DNA from: CAZKGE01 sp964541695
GTDB lineage: Bacteria > Bacillota > Clostridia > Christensenellales > CAG-138
Direction: 5' to 3'
DNA: 8,859 nt
Assembly (NCBI GenBank): GCA_964541695.1
Contig: CAZIRB010000090.1
Coordinates: 1 to 8,859, forward strand
The translations under genes and the position numbers were made by a program. Below, one piece after another: positions 1-6,212 of the stretch. Under the pieces are notes generated by a model, which worked only from the letters and a program-made list of their open reading frames with translations, did not search any database and was not told the DNA's origin. Positions within the stretch are counted from its first letter, which is position 1; each line of letters begins with the position of its first letter.

Positions 1-522
1 ATCAAAAAGGACGACCTGCGCCGCTCGCTCGGCATGGTGCTGCAGGACACGCACCTGTTCACCGGCACCGTGCGCGAAAACATCCGCTACGGCAATCTCG
101 CCGCTTCCGACGAGGATGTCGAGCGCGCCGCCAAGCTTGCCAACGCGCATTCGTTCATCCGCCACCTGCCGCAGGGCTACGACACGGTGCTGACCGCCGA
201 CGGCGCGAACCTCTCCCAGGGCCAGCGCCAGCTGCTCGCCATCGCGCGCGCGGCCGCGGCCGACCCGCCCGTGCTGATCCTGGACGAGGCGACGAGCTCC
301 GTCGACACGCGCACGGAACGGCTCATCGAGCAGGGCATGGATAAGCTCATGGCCGGGCGCACCGTGTTCGTGATCGCGCACAGGCTATCGACCGTGCGCA
401 ACGCCAACGCAATCATGGTGCTCGAGAACGGCCGCATCATCGAGCGCGGCGATCACGACGAGCTGCTCGCCCAGAAGGGCAAGTATTATGAGCTGTACAT
501 GGGCATGTTTGAGTTGAGCTGA
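1..522 (+). CDS. ABC exporter ATP-binding domain, C-terminal part (5' end outside window)
   Basis: The frame is open from base 1 and ends at TGA 520-522, giving the last 173 residues of a longer protein. Visible nucleotide-binding elements, in order, are the Q-loop (VLQDTHLF, Gln15 of the fragment), the ABC signature as LSQGQRQ (71-77, with Gln in place of the first Gly of LSGGQ), Walker B LILDEATSSVD with catalytic Glu96, and the switch His127 in IAHRLST. This spacing is typical of type IV ABC exporters, where a transmembrane domain is fused to the ATPase and ATP hydrolysis drives export of lipids, drugs or peptides across the cytoplasmic membrane. All catalytic residues in view are intact. 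The Walker A motif and membrane domain lie upstream, so the substrate, and whether it is a homodimer or one half of a heterodimer, cannot be decided. A strong terminator begins 12 bases after the stop, so this is the last gene of its transcript. Confidence 0.93.
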   Translation: MKKDDLRRSLGMVLQDTHLFTGTVRENIRYGNLAASDEDVERAAKLANAHSFIRHLPQGYDTVLTADGANLSQGQRQLLAIARAAAADPPVLILDEATSSVDTRTERLIEQGMDKLMAGRTVFVIAHRLSTVRNANAIMVLENGRIIERGDHDELLAQKGKYYELYMGMFELS

Positions 523-534
523 GGGATGTAAAAG

Positions 535-572
535 AAGCGCGGCGCGGGAAACCCCGCGCCGCGCTCTTTGTT
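535..572 (+). terminator. Rho-independent terminator, probably bidirectional
   Basis: A perfect 12-bp stem, GCGCGGCGCGGG (537-548) with CCCGCGCCGCGC (553-564), closes a 4-base AAAC loop. On the plus strand it is followed by TCTTTGTT, and on the minus strand by TTCTTTTAC. It therefore suits ending the ABC exporter transcript from the left and the cysE-cysS operon from the right. The T-tracts are interrupted, but the stem is very stable. Confidence 0.85.
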
Positions 573-758
573 GGTTATTGGATTTTAGTACAGGGGCTTT
601 GCCCCTGCACCCCACCAAAGGGCCGAAGGCCCTTTGGAAACCCAATCCGCAGGAATTCAAGGTTGCCTGCCGCAAGGGCGGGGTTCCCCAAGGGACGTGT
701 CCCTTGGGCGGAGGTTTGGGGGCAGCGCCCCCAACGTTCCCCAAACGTTCTCCCGACT
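573..758. repeat. Array of four GC-rich palindromes (probable interspersed intergenic repeat)
   Basis: This gene-free stretch is packed with perfect inverted repeats. Hairpin 1 pairs CAGGGGC (591-597) with GCCCCTG (601-607). Hairpin 2 pairs CCAAAGGGCC (615-624) with GGCCCTTTGG (628-637). Hairpin 3 pairs CCCAAGGGA (687-695) with TCCCTTGGG (700-708). Hairpin 4 pairs TTGGGGGC (716-723) with GCCCCCAA (727-734). A weaker 5-bp arm pair, GCAGG (649-653) and CCTGC (666-670), lies between hairpins 2 and 3, and AACGTTC is repeated directly at 733-739 and 744-750. Open frames cross the region on both strands, but they have no ribosome binding site and low-complexity Pro/Gly/Arg translations, so I treat it as non-coding. 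I recall similar strings scattered through genomes of gut Clostridia, but multiplicity cannot be tested in one window. Confidence 0.7.
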
Positions 759-1271
759 TTACTTCTTTTTCTTCTCCTCCGCGGGCTCATCCGGAAAATC
801 GAACGCGGCCGAGGGCATGCGCGCGCCGTCGCGCGGCGCGCCGCCGCCGGACGCGTCCTTTTCCGCATTTTCCTTGGCGGCCTTGCGGTCGGTGCACTTC
901 TGGATCAGCACGACCAGCCCCGCGATGGTCAGGAGCGAGAGCAGCATGAACGCAAACGACAGCTTGTTCAGCAGCTCGCCCGTCAAAAAGCTCCATTGCC
1001 CGAGGTCCACCTTCGGCGTGTACTGCCAGGCCTTGTCGACGGCCGTACTCTCGTACAGGTTGGAAAGCAGCAGCGCAAAGCCGGAATTGAGCACCATGAA
1101 CACGCCGAGCACGACGTACAGGATGCGCTGCCACTTCATGAAGGTTCCCGCATAGGCCTCCTTAACGTTCCGCGTCGAAAACAGCCTGCCCTTGCCGCGG
1201 ATGCCACCTATGACGGCGTATACGCCCATTGTGCCGAGAAACAGGTCGAATAACGATGTCCCACCGCTCAT
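759..1271 (-). CDS. Small three-helix membrane protein of unknown function
   Basis: I do not recognise a family for this 170-residue protein. It has three hydrophobic segments at about residues 7-24, 50-72 and 103-125, which are probable membrane helices. A charged cytoplasmic-type tail of about 40 residues follows, rich in Lys, Glu, Asp and Ala and ending in a run of four lysines. A conserved-looking stretch between helices 1 and 2 (FSTRNVKEAYAGTF) and a loop of about 30 residues between helices 2 and 3 are the only other landmarks. The start ATG (1269-1271) has an AAGGGA-like Shine-Dalgarno five bases upstream and lies 16 bases after the cysS stop, so the gene should be co-transcribed with cysE-cysS under the T-box. 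The reverse-strand frames across it are shadows. The presence of a gene is well supported by position, start signal and membrane character, but the function is open. Confidence 0.82.
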   Translation of the reverse strand: MSGGTSLFDLFLGTMGVYAVIGGIRGKGRLFSTRNVKEAYAGTFMKWQRILYVVLGVFMVLNSGFALLLSNLYESTAVDKAWQYTPKVDLGQWSFLTGELLNKLSFAFMLLSLLTIAGLVVLIQKCTDRKAAKENAEKDASGGGAPRDGARMPSAAFDFPDEPAEEKKKK

Positions 1272-1287
1272 TTTTGTCCCTTTCCCC

Positions 1288-2673
<1,386 letters not shown>

Positions 2674-2703
2674 ACGTACCTCCGTAGCTTCTTTCGTATT
2701 GTA

Positions 2704-3417
2704 TCAGACTTCCTGCCGCTTTTCCAGCGCCTCGACGCGCCTGACCAGCGCGCGCAGCTGCTCCTCCACCGGGTCCGGCAGATGTACCTGGTCTAAATCG
2801 ATCCCGGCCTCGCCTTTCGGCGGGCGCACGGGACAGGTCGCGGCCTTCTCGCACTCGTCCGGGTTTTTGACGCAGTTCTCCTGGTCGCAGCACTCCGGCC
2901 GGCAGCGGATGCGCACGATATGCCCCGGCACGCCGACCACCGTCGCGTACGGCGGCACGTCGGCCAGCACGACCGCGCCCGCGCCGATCTTGGCCCCGTC
3001 CCCGATCGTCAGCGGGCCGAGCACCGCCGCGCCCGCGGACACCGTCACGCGGCTGCCGAGCGTGGGGTGCCGCTTGCCGGTCTCCTTGCCGGTGCCGCCG
3101 AGCGTCGCGCCCTGGTAGATCGTCGCGTCGTCGCCGATCACCGTCGTCTCGCCGATCACCACGCCCACGCCGTGGTCGATGAACAGCCGCTGTCCGATCT
3201 CGGCCGCGGGATGGATGTCGACGCCGGTGAAAAAGCGGCACCATTCCGAGATCAGCCGCGCCAAAAACCGCAGCCCGCTCTTGTGCAGCGCGTGCGCGAA
3301 CCGATGCATGCGCACCGCGCGGAAGCCCGGATAGCACAGCAGCACCTCCAGCACGCTGCGCGCGGCCGGGTCCCGGTCCAGCACACATTGAATATCATTC
3401 CTCAACGTTCGAAACAT
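2704..3417 (-). CDS. cysE: Serine O-acetyltransferase with cysteine-rich C-terminal extension
   Basis: This 237-residue enzyme transfers acetyl from acetyl-CoA to L-serine, giving O-acetylserine, the committed step of cysteine synthesis. After a helical N-terminal domain (about 1-65), a left-handed beta-helix of hexapeptide repeats runs from about 66 to 170. By alignment with the E. coli enzyme the catalytic pair is Asp67 (GVDIHP) and His82 (IDHGVG), and His117 (KRHP) is also kept. The start at 3415-3417 is chosen because GGAGGG lies a few bases upstream. The frame is open further, to 3498, but that would translate the T-box antiterminator. The tail is unusual: six cysteines at 172, 176, 177, 182, 189 and 195 are followed by DLDQVHLPDP and a short helical, possibly coiled-coil end. 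The last residue is Val rather than the C-terminal Ile that docks into CysK in classical cysteine synthase complexes. The gene is first in the operon with cysS. Confidence 0.96.
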   Translation of the reverse strand: MFRTLRNDIQCVLDRDPAARSVLEVLLCYPGFRAVRMHRFAHALHKSGLRFLARLISEWCRFFTGVDIHPAAEIGQRLFIDHGVGVVIGETTVIGDDATIYQGATLGGTGKETGKRHPTLGSRVTVSAGAAVLGPLTIGDGAKIGAGAVVLADVPPYATVVGVPGHIVRIRCRPECCDQENCVKNPDECEKAATCPVRPPKGEAGIDLDQVHLPDPVEEQLRALVRRVEALEKRQEV

Positions 3418-3427
3418 ACGTCCCTCC

Positions 3428-3469
3428 AAATAAAAATAAGCGGCCGCAATCCCCCATAAAGGCGGCTGC
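3428..3469 (-). terminator. Regulated intrinsic terminator of the T-box leader
   Basis: GCAGCCGC (3462-3469) pairs with GCGGCCGC (3440-3447) with one A-C mismatch. It is followed on the minus strand by the T-rich tract TTATTTTTATTT (3428-3439). The 5' arm includes the CCGC needed by the antiterminator, so the two structures exclude each other. The tract ends just before the cysE Shine-Dalgarno. Confidence 0.85.
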
Positions 3470-3488
3470 GCACCGCGGTTCCACTTTA
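3457..3488 (-). promoter_or_regulatory. T-box antiterminator with TGGAACC bulge
   Basis: On the minus strand TAAAG (3484-3488) pairs with CTTTA (3457-3461) and GCGG (3473-3476) with CCGC (3462-3465). Between the two helices on the 5' side is the seven-base bulge TGGAACC (3477-3483), the conserved T-box sequence that binds the tRNA acceptor end. The loop is TGCGCAG. All pairs in the two helices are Watson-Crick. Confidence 0.93.
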
Positions 3489-3722
3489 CTTGGGGCAAAA
3501 AGCCCCCGCTTGCCGGGCCGTTTCCTCAAACGGTCCGCGCCTTAACGCGGCGTCACGCCCGCGGATACTTGGCAGGTCCGCCGTTCCCCGAAGGGGCTGA
3601 TGGGAAGGCACTTGGCGGTCCCGTCCGGCGCGCGCGCTCTCAGCAGTATGCCCGCGCTCTCTGAACCGGAAACATGATGGACCGTTACTCTTTTCCCGTC
3701 GTCGCCTTTTGATATTTATAGT

Positions 3723-3752
3723 ATTTTATGATGCCGCCGTGCGGATTGTCAA
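3723..3752 (-). promoter_or_regulatory. Sigma-A type promoter of the cysE-cysS operon
   Basis: On the minus strand the -35 is a perfect TTGACA (plus positions 3747-3752) and the -10 is TAAAAT (3723-3728), separated by 18 bases. Transcription would begin near 3716, just before stem I of the T-box. Confidence 0.85.
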
Positions 3753-3834
3753 CAGGTCCCGCGGTAAATTGGAAAAACGGCGTTTTGACGGGGCTTTCAT
3801 CGAATCGCCGCGAATCGCGCCGCGCGCAAAAATT

Positions 3835-3865
3835 TTGCATCCCGCCCGTTTATTTATGTTATAAT
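3835..3865 (+). promoter_or_regulatory. Extended -10 promoter for nfeD-floA
   Basis: A perfect TATAAT (3860-3865) is preceded by TG at 3857-3858, making TGnTATAAT. A weaker TTGCAT (3835-3840) stands 19 bases upstream as -35, which is a long spacer that the extended -10 could offset. Transcription would start near 3872, leaving a leader of about 50 bases with no strong structure that I can see. The promoter diverges from the cysE promoter. Confidence 0.75.
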
Positions 3866-3924
3866 TACCTTGAACTGGGATGCTTATCCGCAAACTGCCA
3901 CCAGGGACATTTAGGAGGCAAGCA

Positions 3925-4446
3925 ATGACGTTACTGGAGATTCTCGGACCCGCCGCGGTGCCGACGCTGATCTGTTTGATCGTCGGCATCGTGATGCTCG
4001 TGCTGGAGATGTTCATGCCGGGCTTCGGCGTGGCGGGTATCGTGGGGCTGCTCTCGCTCGCGGCGGTCGTCGTGATGCAGATCGGCTGGGGTTCGCCGCA
4101 GATCGGGGTTCTCGTGGTCGCCATCGTGATGGTCATCATCATACTGGCGCTGCTGTGGCTGATCCGCTCGTTTCAAAAGGGCGGCCTGGGCCGTTCGCGG
4201 CTCGTGCTGCAGGACCAGATCGATACCAATTCCTCCCCCGTAGCCAATGACGACCGCACGCTGCTCGTCGGCAAGCGCGGCGTCGCCATCACCCCGCTGC
4301 GTCCGGCCGGCGTCGCCGAAATCGACGGCCGCCGCGTCAGCGTGACCACGACCGGCGCGTTCGTCGAACCCGGCAGGCCCGTCGAGGTGACCGACGTAAA
4401 GGGCTTCGACATCCTCGTACAGGAGGCGGCCGAGCAGCAACTCTAG
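3925..4446 (+). CDS. NfeD-family membrane protein
   Basis: This protein of 173 residues has three membrane segments at about 11-30, 33-52 and 58-80, a soluble linker, and a C-terminal domain (about 105-173) of the small NfeD OB-fold type. The landmarks of that domain are LVGKRGVAITPLRPAG and VEVTDVKGFDILV, the latter containing the usual D-x-x-G-x-x-I/L-V ending. It lacks the N-terminal ClpP-like serine protease domain of long NfeD proteins, so it is a short form. NfeD proteins are encoded beside flotillin/stomatin-family genes and are thought to work with them in membrane organisation, which matches floA downstream. The start at 3925 has TTAGGAGG seven bases before it. An in-frame ATG at 3880 would precede that ribosome binding site and is less likely. 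The gene is first after the extended -10 promoter. Confidence 0.92.
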   Translation: MTLLEILGPAAVPTLICLIVGIVMLVLEMFMPGFGVAGIVGLLSLAAVVVMQIGWGSPQIGVLVVAIVMVIIILALLWLIRSFQKGGLGRSRLVLQDQIDTNSSPVANDDRTLLVGKRGVAITPLRPAGVAEIDGRRVSVTTTGAFVEPGRPVEVTDVKGFDILVQEAAEQQL

Positions 4447-4479
4447 TTAAAAAGCGCGGCATACTAACCGGACAAGGCG

Positions 4480-4517
4480 CGTCCGCGGCCAAATGCCCCG
4501 GCGGCAGCGCGCGGACG
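4480..4517 (+). other. Inverted repeat in the nfeD-floA gap
   Basis: CGTCCGCG (4480-4487) pairs perfectly with CGCGGACG (4510-4517) around a 22-base GC-rich loop. No T-tract follows (GCTTTAACCC), so it is not a standard terminator. It could stabilise or process the transcript upstream of floA. Functional status is unknown. Confidence 0.4.
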
Positions 4518-4560
4518 GCTTTAACCCATTAAACCAATGAAGGTATTTAGGAGGTTGCAT

Positions 4561-5544
4561 ATGGAATTCTTCTTGCCCATTCTGATCATCGTTCTTGCGA
4601 TCATCTTTCTCTCGATCTTTTTTAGCTTCGTGCCGCTCAGGCTTTGGATCGCGGCCTCCGCCTCCGGCGTCAAGATCGGCATATTTCAGCTTGTCGGCAT
4701 GCGCGTGCGCAAGGTCGTGCCGGCGCGCATCGTTAACCCGATGATCAAGGCCACCAAGGCCGGCCTCGCCGTCTCGATCAACAAGCTCGAGGCGCACTAC
4801 CTGGCCGGCGGCAACGTCGACCGCGTGATCAACGCGCTCATCGCCGCGCAGCGCGCCGGCATCCCGCTGGACTTTGAGAAGGCCTGCGCGATCGACCTGG
4901 CCGGCCGCGACGTGCTGACCGCCGTGCAGATGAGCGTCAACCCCAAGGTCATCGAGACACCCGTCATCGCCGCGGTCGCCATGGACGGCATCGAGCTGCG
5001 CGCCAAGGCCCGCGTCACGGTCCGCGCCAACATCGACCGCCTCGTCGGCGGCGCGGGCGAGGAGACCATCATCGCGCGCATCGGCGAGGGCATCGTAACC
5101 ACCGTCGGATCGGCCAACAGCCACAAGGAGGTGCTCGAGAATCCGGATAAGATCTCGCGCACCGTGCTCGCCAAGGGCCTCGACGCCGGCACGGCGTTTG
5201 AGATCCTCTCGATCGACATCGCGGACGTGGACGTTGGGCGCAACGTCGGCGCGCAGCTGCAGATCGACCAGGCCGAGGCCGACAAGCGCATCGCACAGGC
5301 CAAGGCCGAGGAGCGCCGCGCGATGGCCGTCGCGCAGGAGCAGGAGAACGTCGCGCATACGCAGGGCATGCGCGCGCGCGTGATCGAGGCCGAGGCCGAG
5401 GTGCCCAAGGCCATTGCGGAGGCGTTCCGCGAGGGACGGCTCGGCGTGATGGACTACTACAACATGCAGAACGTGATCTCCGACACCGAGATGCGCAACG
5501 CCATCGGCAAGGGCACAAGGCCCGCCGACAGCGAGAAGAAGTAA
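4561..5544 (+). CDS. floA: Flotillin-like protein FloA
   Basis: This protein of 327 residues is close to the length of B. subtilis FloA. It is a cytoplasmic-membrane scaffold that forms moving foci and organises functional membrane microdomains, affecting fluidity and assembly of membrane complexes. It has one N-terminal hydrophobic hairpin or helix (about 3-25), then the SPFH-like part (about 30-230). The C-terminal part is rich in Ala, Glu and Arg (about 235-295, with repeated AEA/AKAEERR patterns) and forms the coiled-coil oligomerisation region. Recognisable family stretches are RKVVPARIVNPMIKA, SINKLEAHYLAGG and ILSIDIADVDVGRNVGAQL. The start at 4561 is set by TTAGGAGG seven bases upstream. 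The in-frame ATG at 4537 precedes that site and is rejected. nfeD lies 114 bases upstream and a linker protein starts four bases after the stop. Antisense open frames here are shadows. Confidence 0.97.
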   Translation: MEFFLPILIIVLAIIFLSIFFSFVPLRLWIAASASGVKIGIFQLVGMRVRKVVPARIVNPMIKATKAGLAVSINKLEAHYLAGGNVDRVINALIAAQRAGIPLDFEKACAIDLAGRDVLTAVQMSVNPKVIETPVIAAVAMDGIELRAKARVTVRANIDRLVGGAGEETIIARIGEGIVTTVGSANSHKEVLENPDKISRTVLAKGLDAGTAFEILSIDIADVDVGRNVGAQLQIDQAEADKRIAQAKAEERRAMAVAQEQENVAHTQGMRARVIEAEAEVPKAIAEAFREGRLGVMDYYNMQNVISDTEMRNAIGKGTRPADSEKK

Positions 5545-5548
5545 GCGT

Positions 5549-6199
5549 ATGGATGCGCTGTTTATCATCGGCCTGATCCTGTACGTGGTGTTCAGCATAC
5601 TGGGCAAGAGCAGGCAGAAACAGCAGAAAGCCGCGCAGCGCGAGGCCGAGCGCAACGTCGCCGAGCGCCGCGCGGCCGAACGGCAGACCGGGACGCCGTC
5701 CGCGCAGGGCATGTCGCAGCCGCCGCGGCCGCAGCCCGCGCGCACGGCGCAGCATTGGCCTGCCGCGGCATTCCCGGCCCAACCTGCCGCGGCGGTTCCG
5801 GCCCGGCCCGCCCCGTCTCCCGTCGCGGCGTCCATTGAGGAGGGCGCCGGCACCGCCGTGTCGGCCGACGCCTCGATGGAGGGCATGGACCCCAACGCGC
5901 CGGGATCGCACATGCGCACCGATATAGGAAGCCGTCTGTCGCAGATTCAGGCAACCACGCGGCACACGCTCGAGGCCAGCGCTCTGACGGGGCATGCGCA
6001 CGAGGAGACCAGCATGTCCGGCAACGCGGCCGAGTGCCCGACGGACGCAAAGCGGGAAGCCGTGCACCCGTCGGACGCGCCTTCCGCGGCCTTTGTTCCA
6101 GTCCGGACGCCCCTGCTTAGCTGGAACGCCCCCGCCGTTCGCACGGGCTTCCTCTACGCGGAGATACTGGGAAAACCCAAGGCGCTTCGCCGCAGGTAA
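5549..6199 (+). CDS. Single-helix membrane-anchored protein with Pro/Ala-rich linker, unknown function
   Basis: I recognise no defined family in these 216 residues. An N-terminal hydrophobic helix (about 4-18, FIIGLILYVVFSIL) has no signal cleavage site, so it probably acts as an anchor. It is followed by a Lys/Arg/Gln/Glu-rich helical segment (20-46, likely short coiled coil). Next come a low-complexity Pro/Ala/Gln linker (about 48-95), an acidic and polar middle part, and a compact C-terminal end, GFLYAEILGKPKALRRR (200-216). That end stands out from the linker as the likely functional contact. The positive residues just after the helix suggest that the bulk faces the cytoplasm. The start lies four bases after the floA stop, with only a weak GAGAAG ribosome binding site inside floA, so translational coupling to floA is likely. 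This makes it a candidate FloA partner, by position only. Confidence 0.8.
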   Translation: MDALFIIGLILYVVFSILGKSRQKQQKAAQREAERNVAERRAAERQTGTPSAQGMSQPPRPQPARTAQHWPAAAFPAQPAAAVPARPAPSPVAASIEEGAGTAVSADASMEGMDPNAPGSHMRTDIGSRLSQIQATTRHTLEASALTGHAHEETSMSGNAAECPTDAKREAVHPSDAPSAAFVPVRTPLLSWNAPAVRTGFLYAEILGKPKALRRR

Positions 6200-6212
6200 T
6201 CGGGTACAAATT

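Larger units (their letters stand above)
3428..3716 (-). ncRNA. T-box leader (riboswitch), tRNA-Cys type, upstream of cysE-cysS
   Basis: The minus-strand leader has the landmarks of a T-box, which senses the ratio of uncharged to charged tRNA by pairing with the tRNA. In stem I, GGGAA (3693-3697) pairs with TTCCC (3602-3606) and CGGTCC (3679-3684) with GGACCG (3616-3621). Between them is an internal loop with GAGTAA on the 5' side and CCAAGTGCC on the 3' side, where the specifier TGC (Cys) is 3608-3610. CAGAGAG (3657-3663) and CTGAGAG (3637-3643) are the distal stem I motifs. Further hairpins lie at 3586-3596, 3518-3533 (CCGTTT/AAACGG) and 3492-3506. The antiterminator is at 3457-3488 and the competing terminator at 3428-3469. 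The bulge reads TGGA, complementary to the TCCA end expected of tRNA-Cys with its U73 discriminator, which independently supports Cys specificity. Uncharged tRNA-Cys should permit transcription into cysE. Confidence 0.95.

Noticed and set aside
573..758. CRISPR array
   Set aside because: The repeated units are palindromes of different sequence and there are no equal-length spacers between identical repeats.
578..949. Possible small proteins through the palindrome region
   Set aside because: No ribosome binding site is seen, the translations are Pro/Gly/Arg-rich and follow the palindromes, and they run antisense into the membrane protein gene.
3418..3498. N-terminal extension of CysE to an upstream ATG
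   Set aside because: It would translate the T-box antiterminator and terminator. The start at 3415-3417 has a good ribosome binding site and matches the family N-terminus.
3728..3928. A 66-codon plus-strand open frame before nfeD
   Set aside because: It starts upstream of the TATAAT box, spans the promoter, has no ribosome binding site and overlaps the nfeD start.
4447..5919. A 490-codon minus-strand open frame opposite floA and the linker protein
   Set aside because: It has no family motif and a biased Asp/Arg/Gly/His composition, and the opposite strand encodes an unmistakable FloA.
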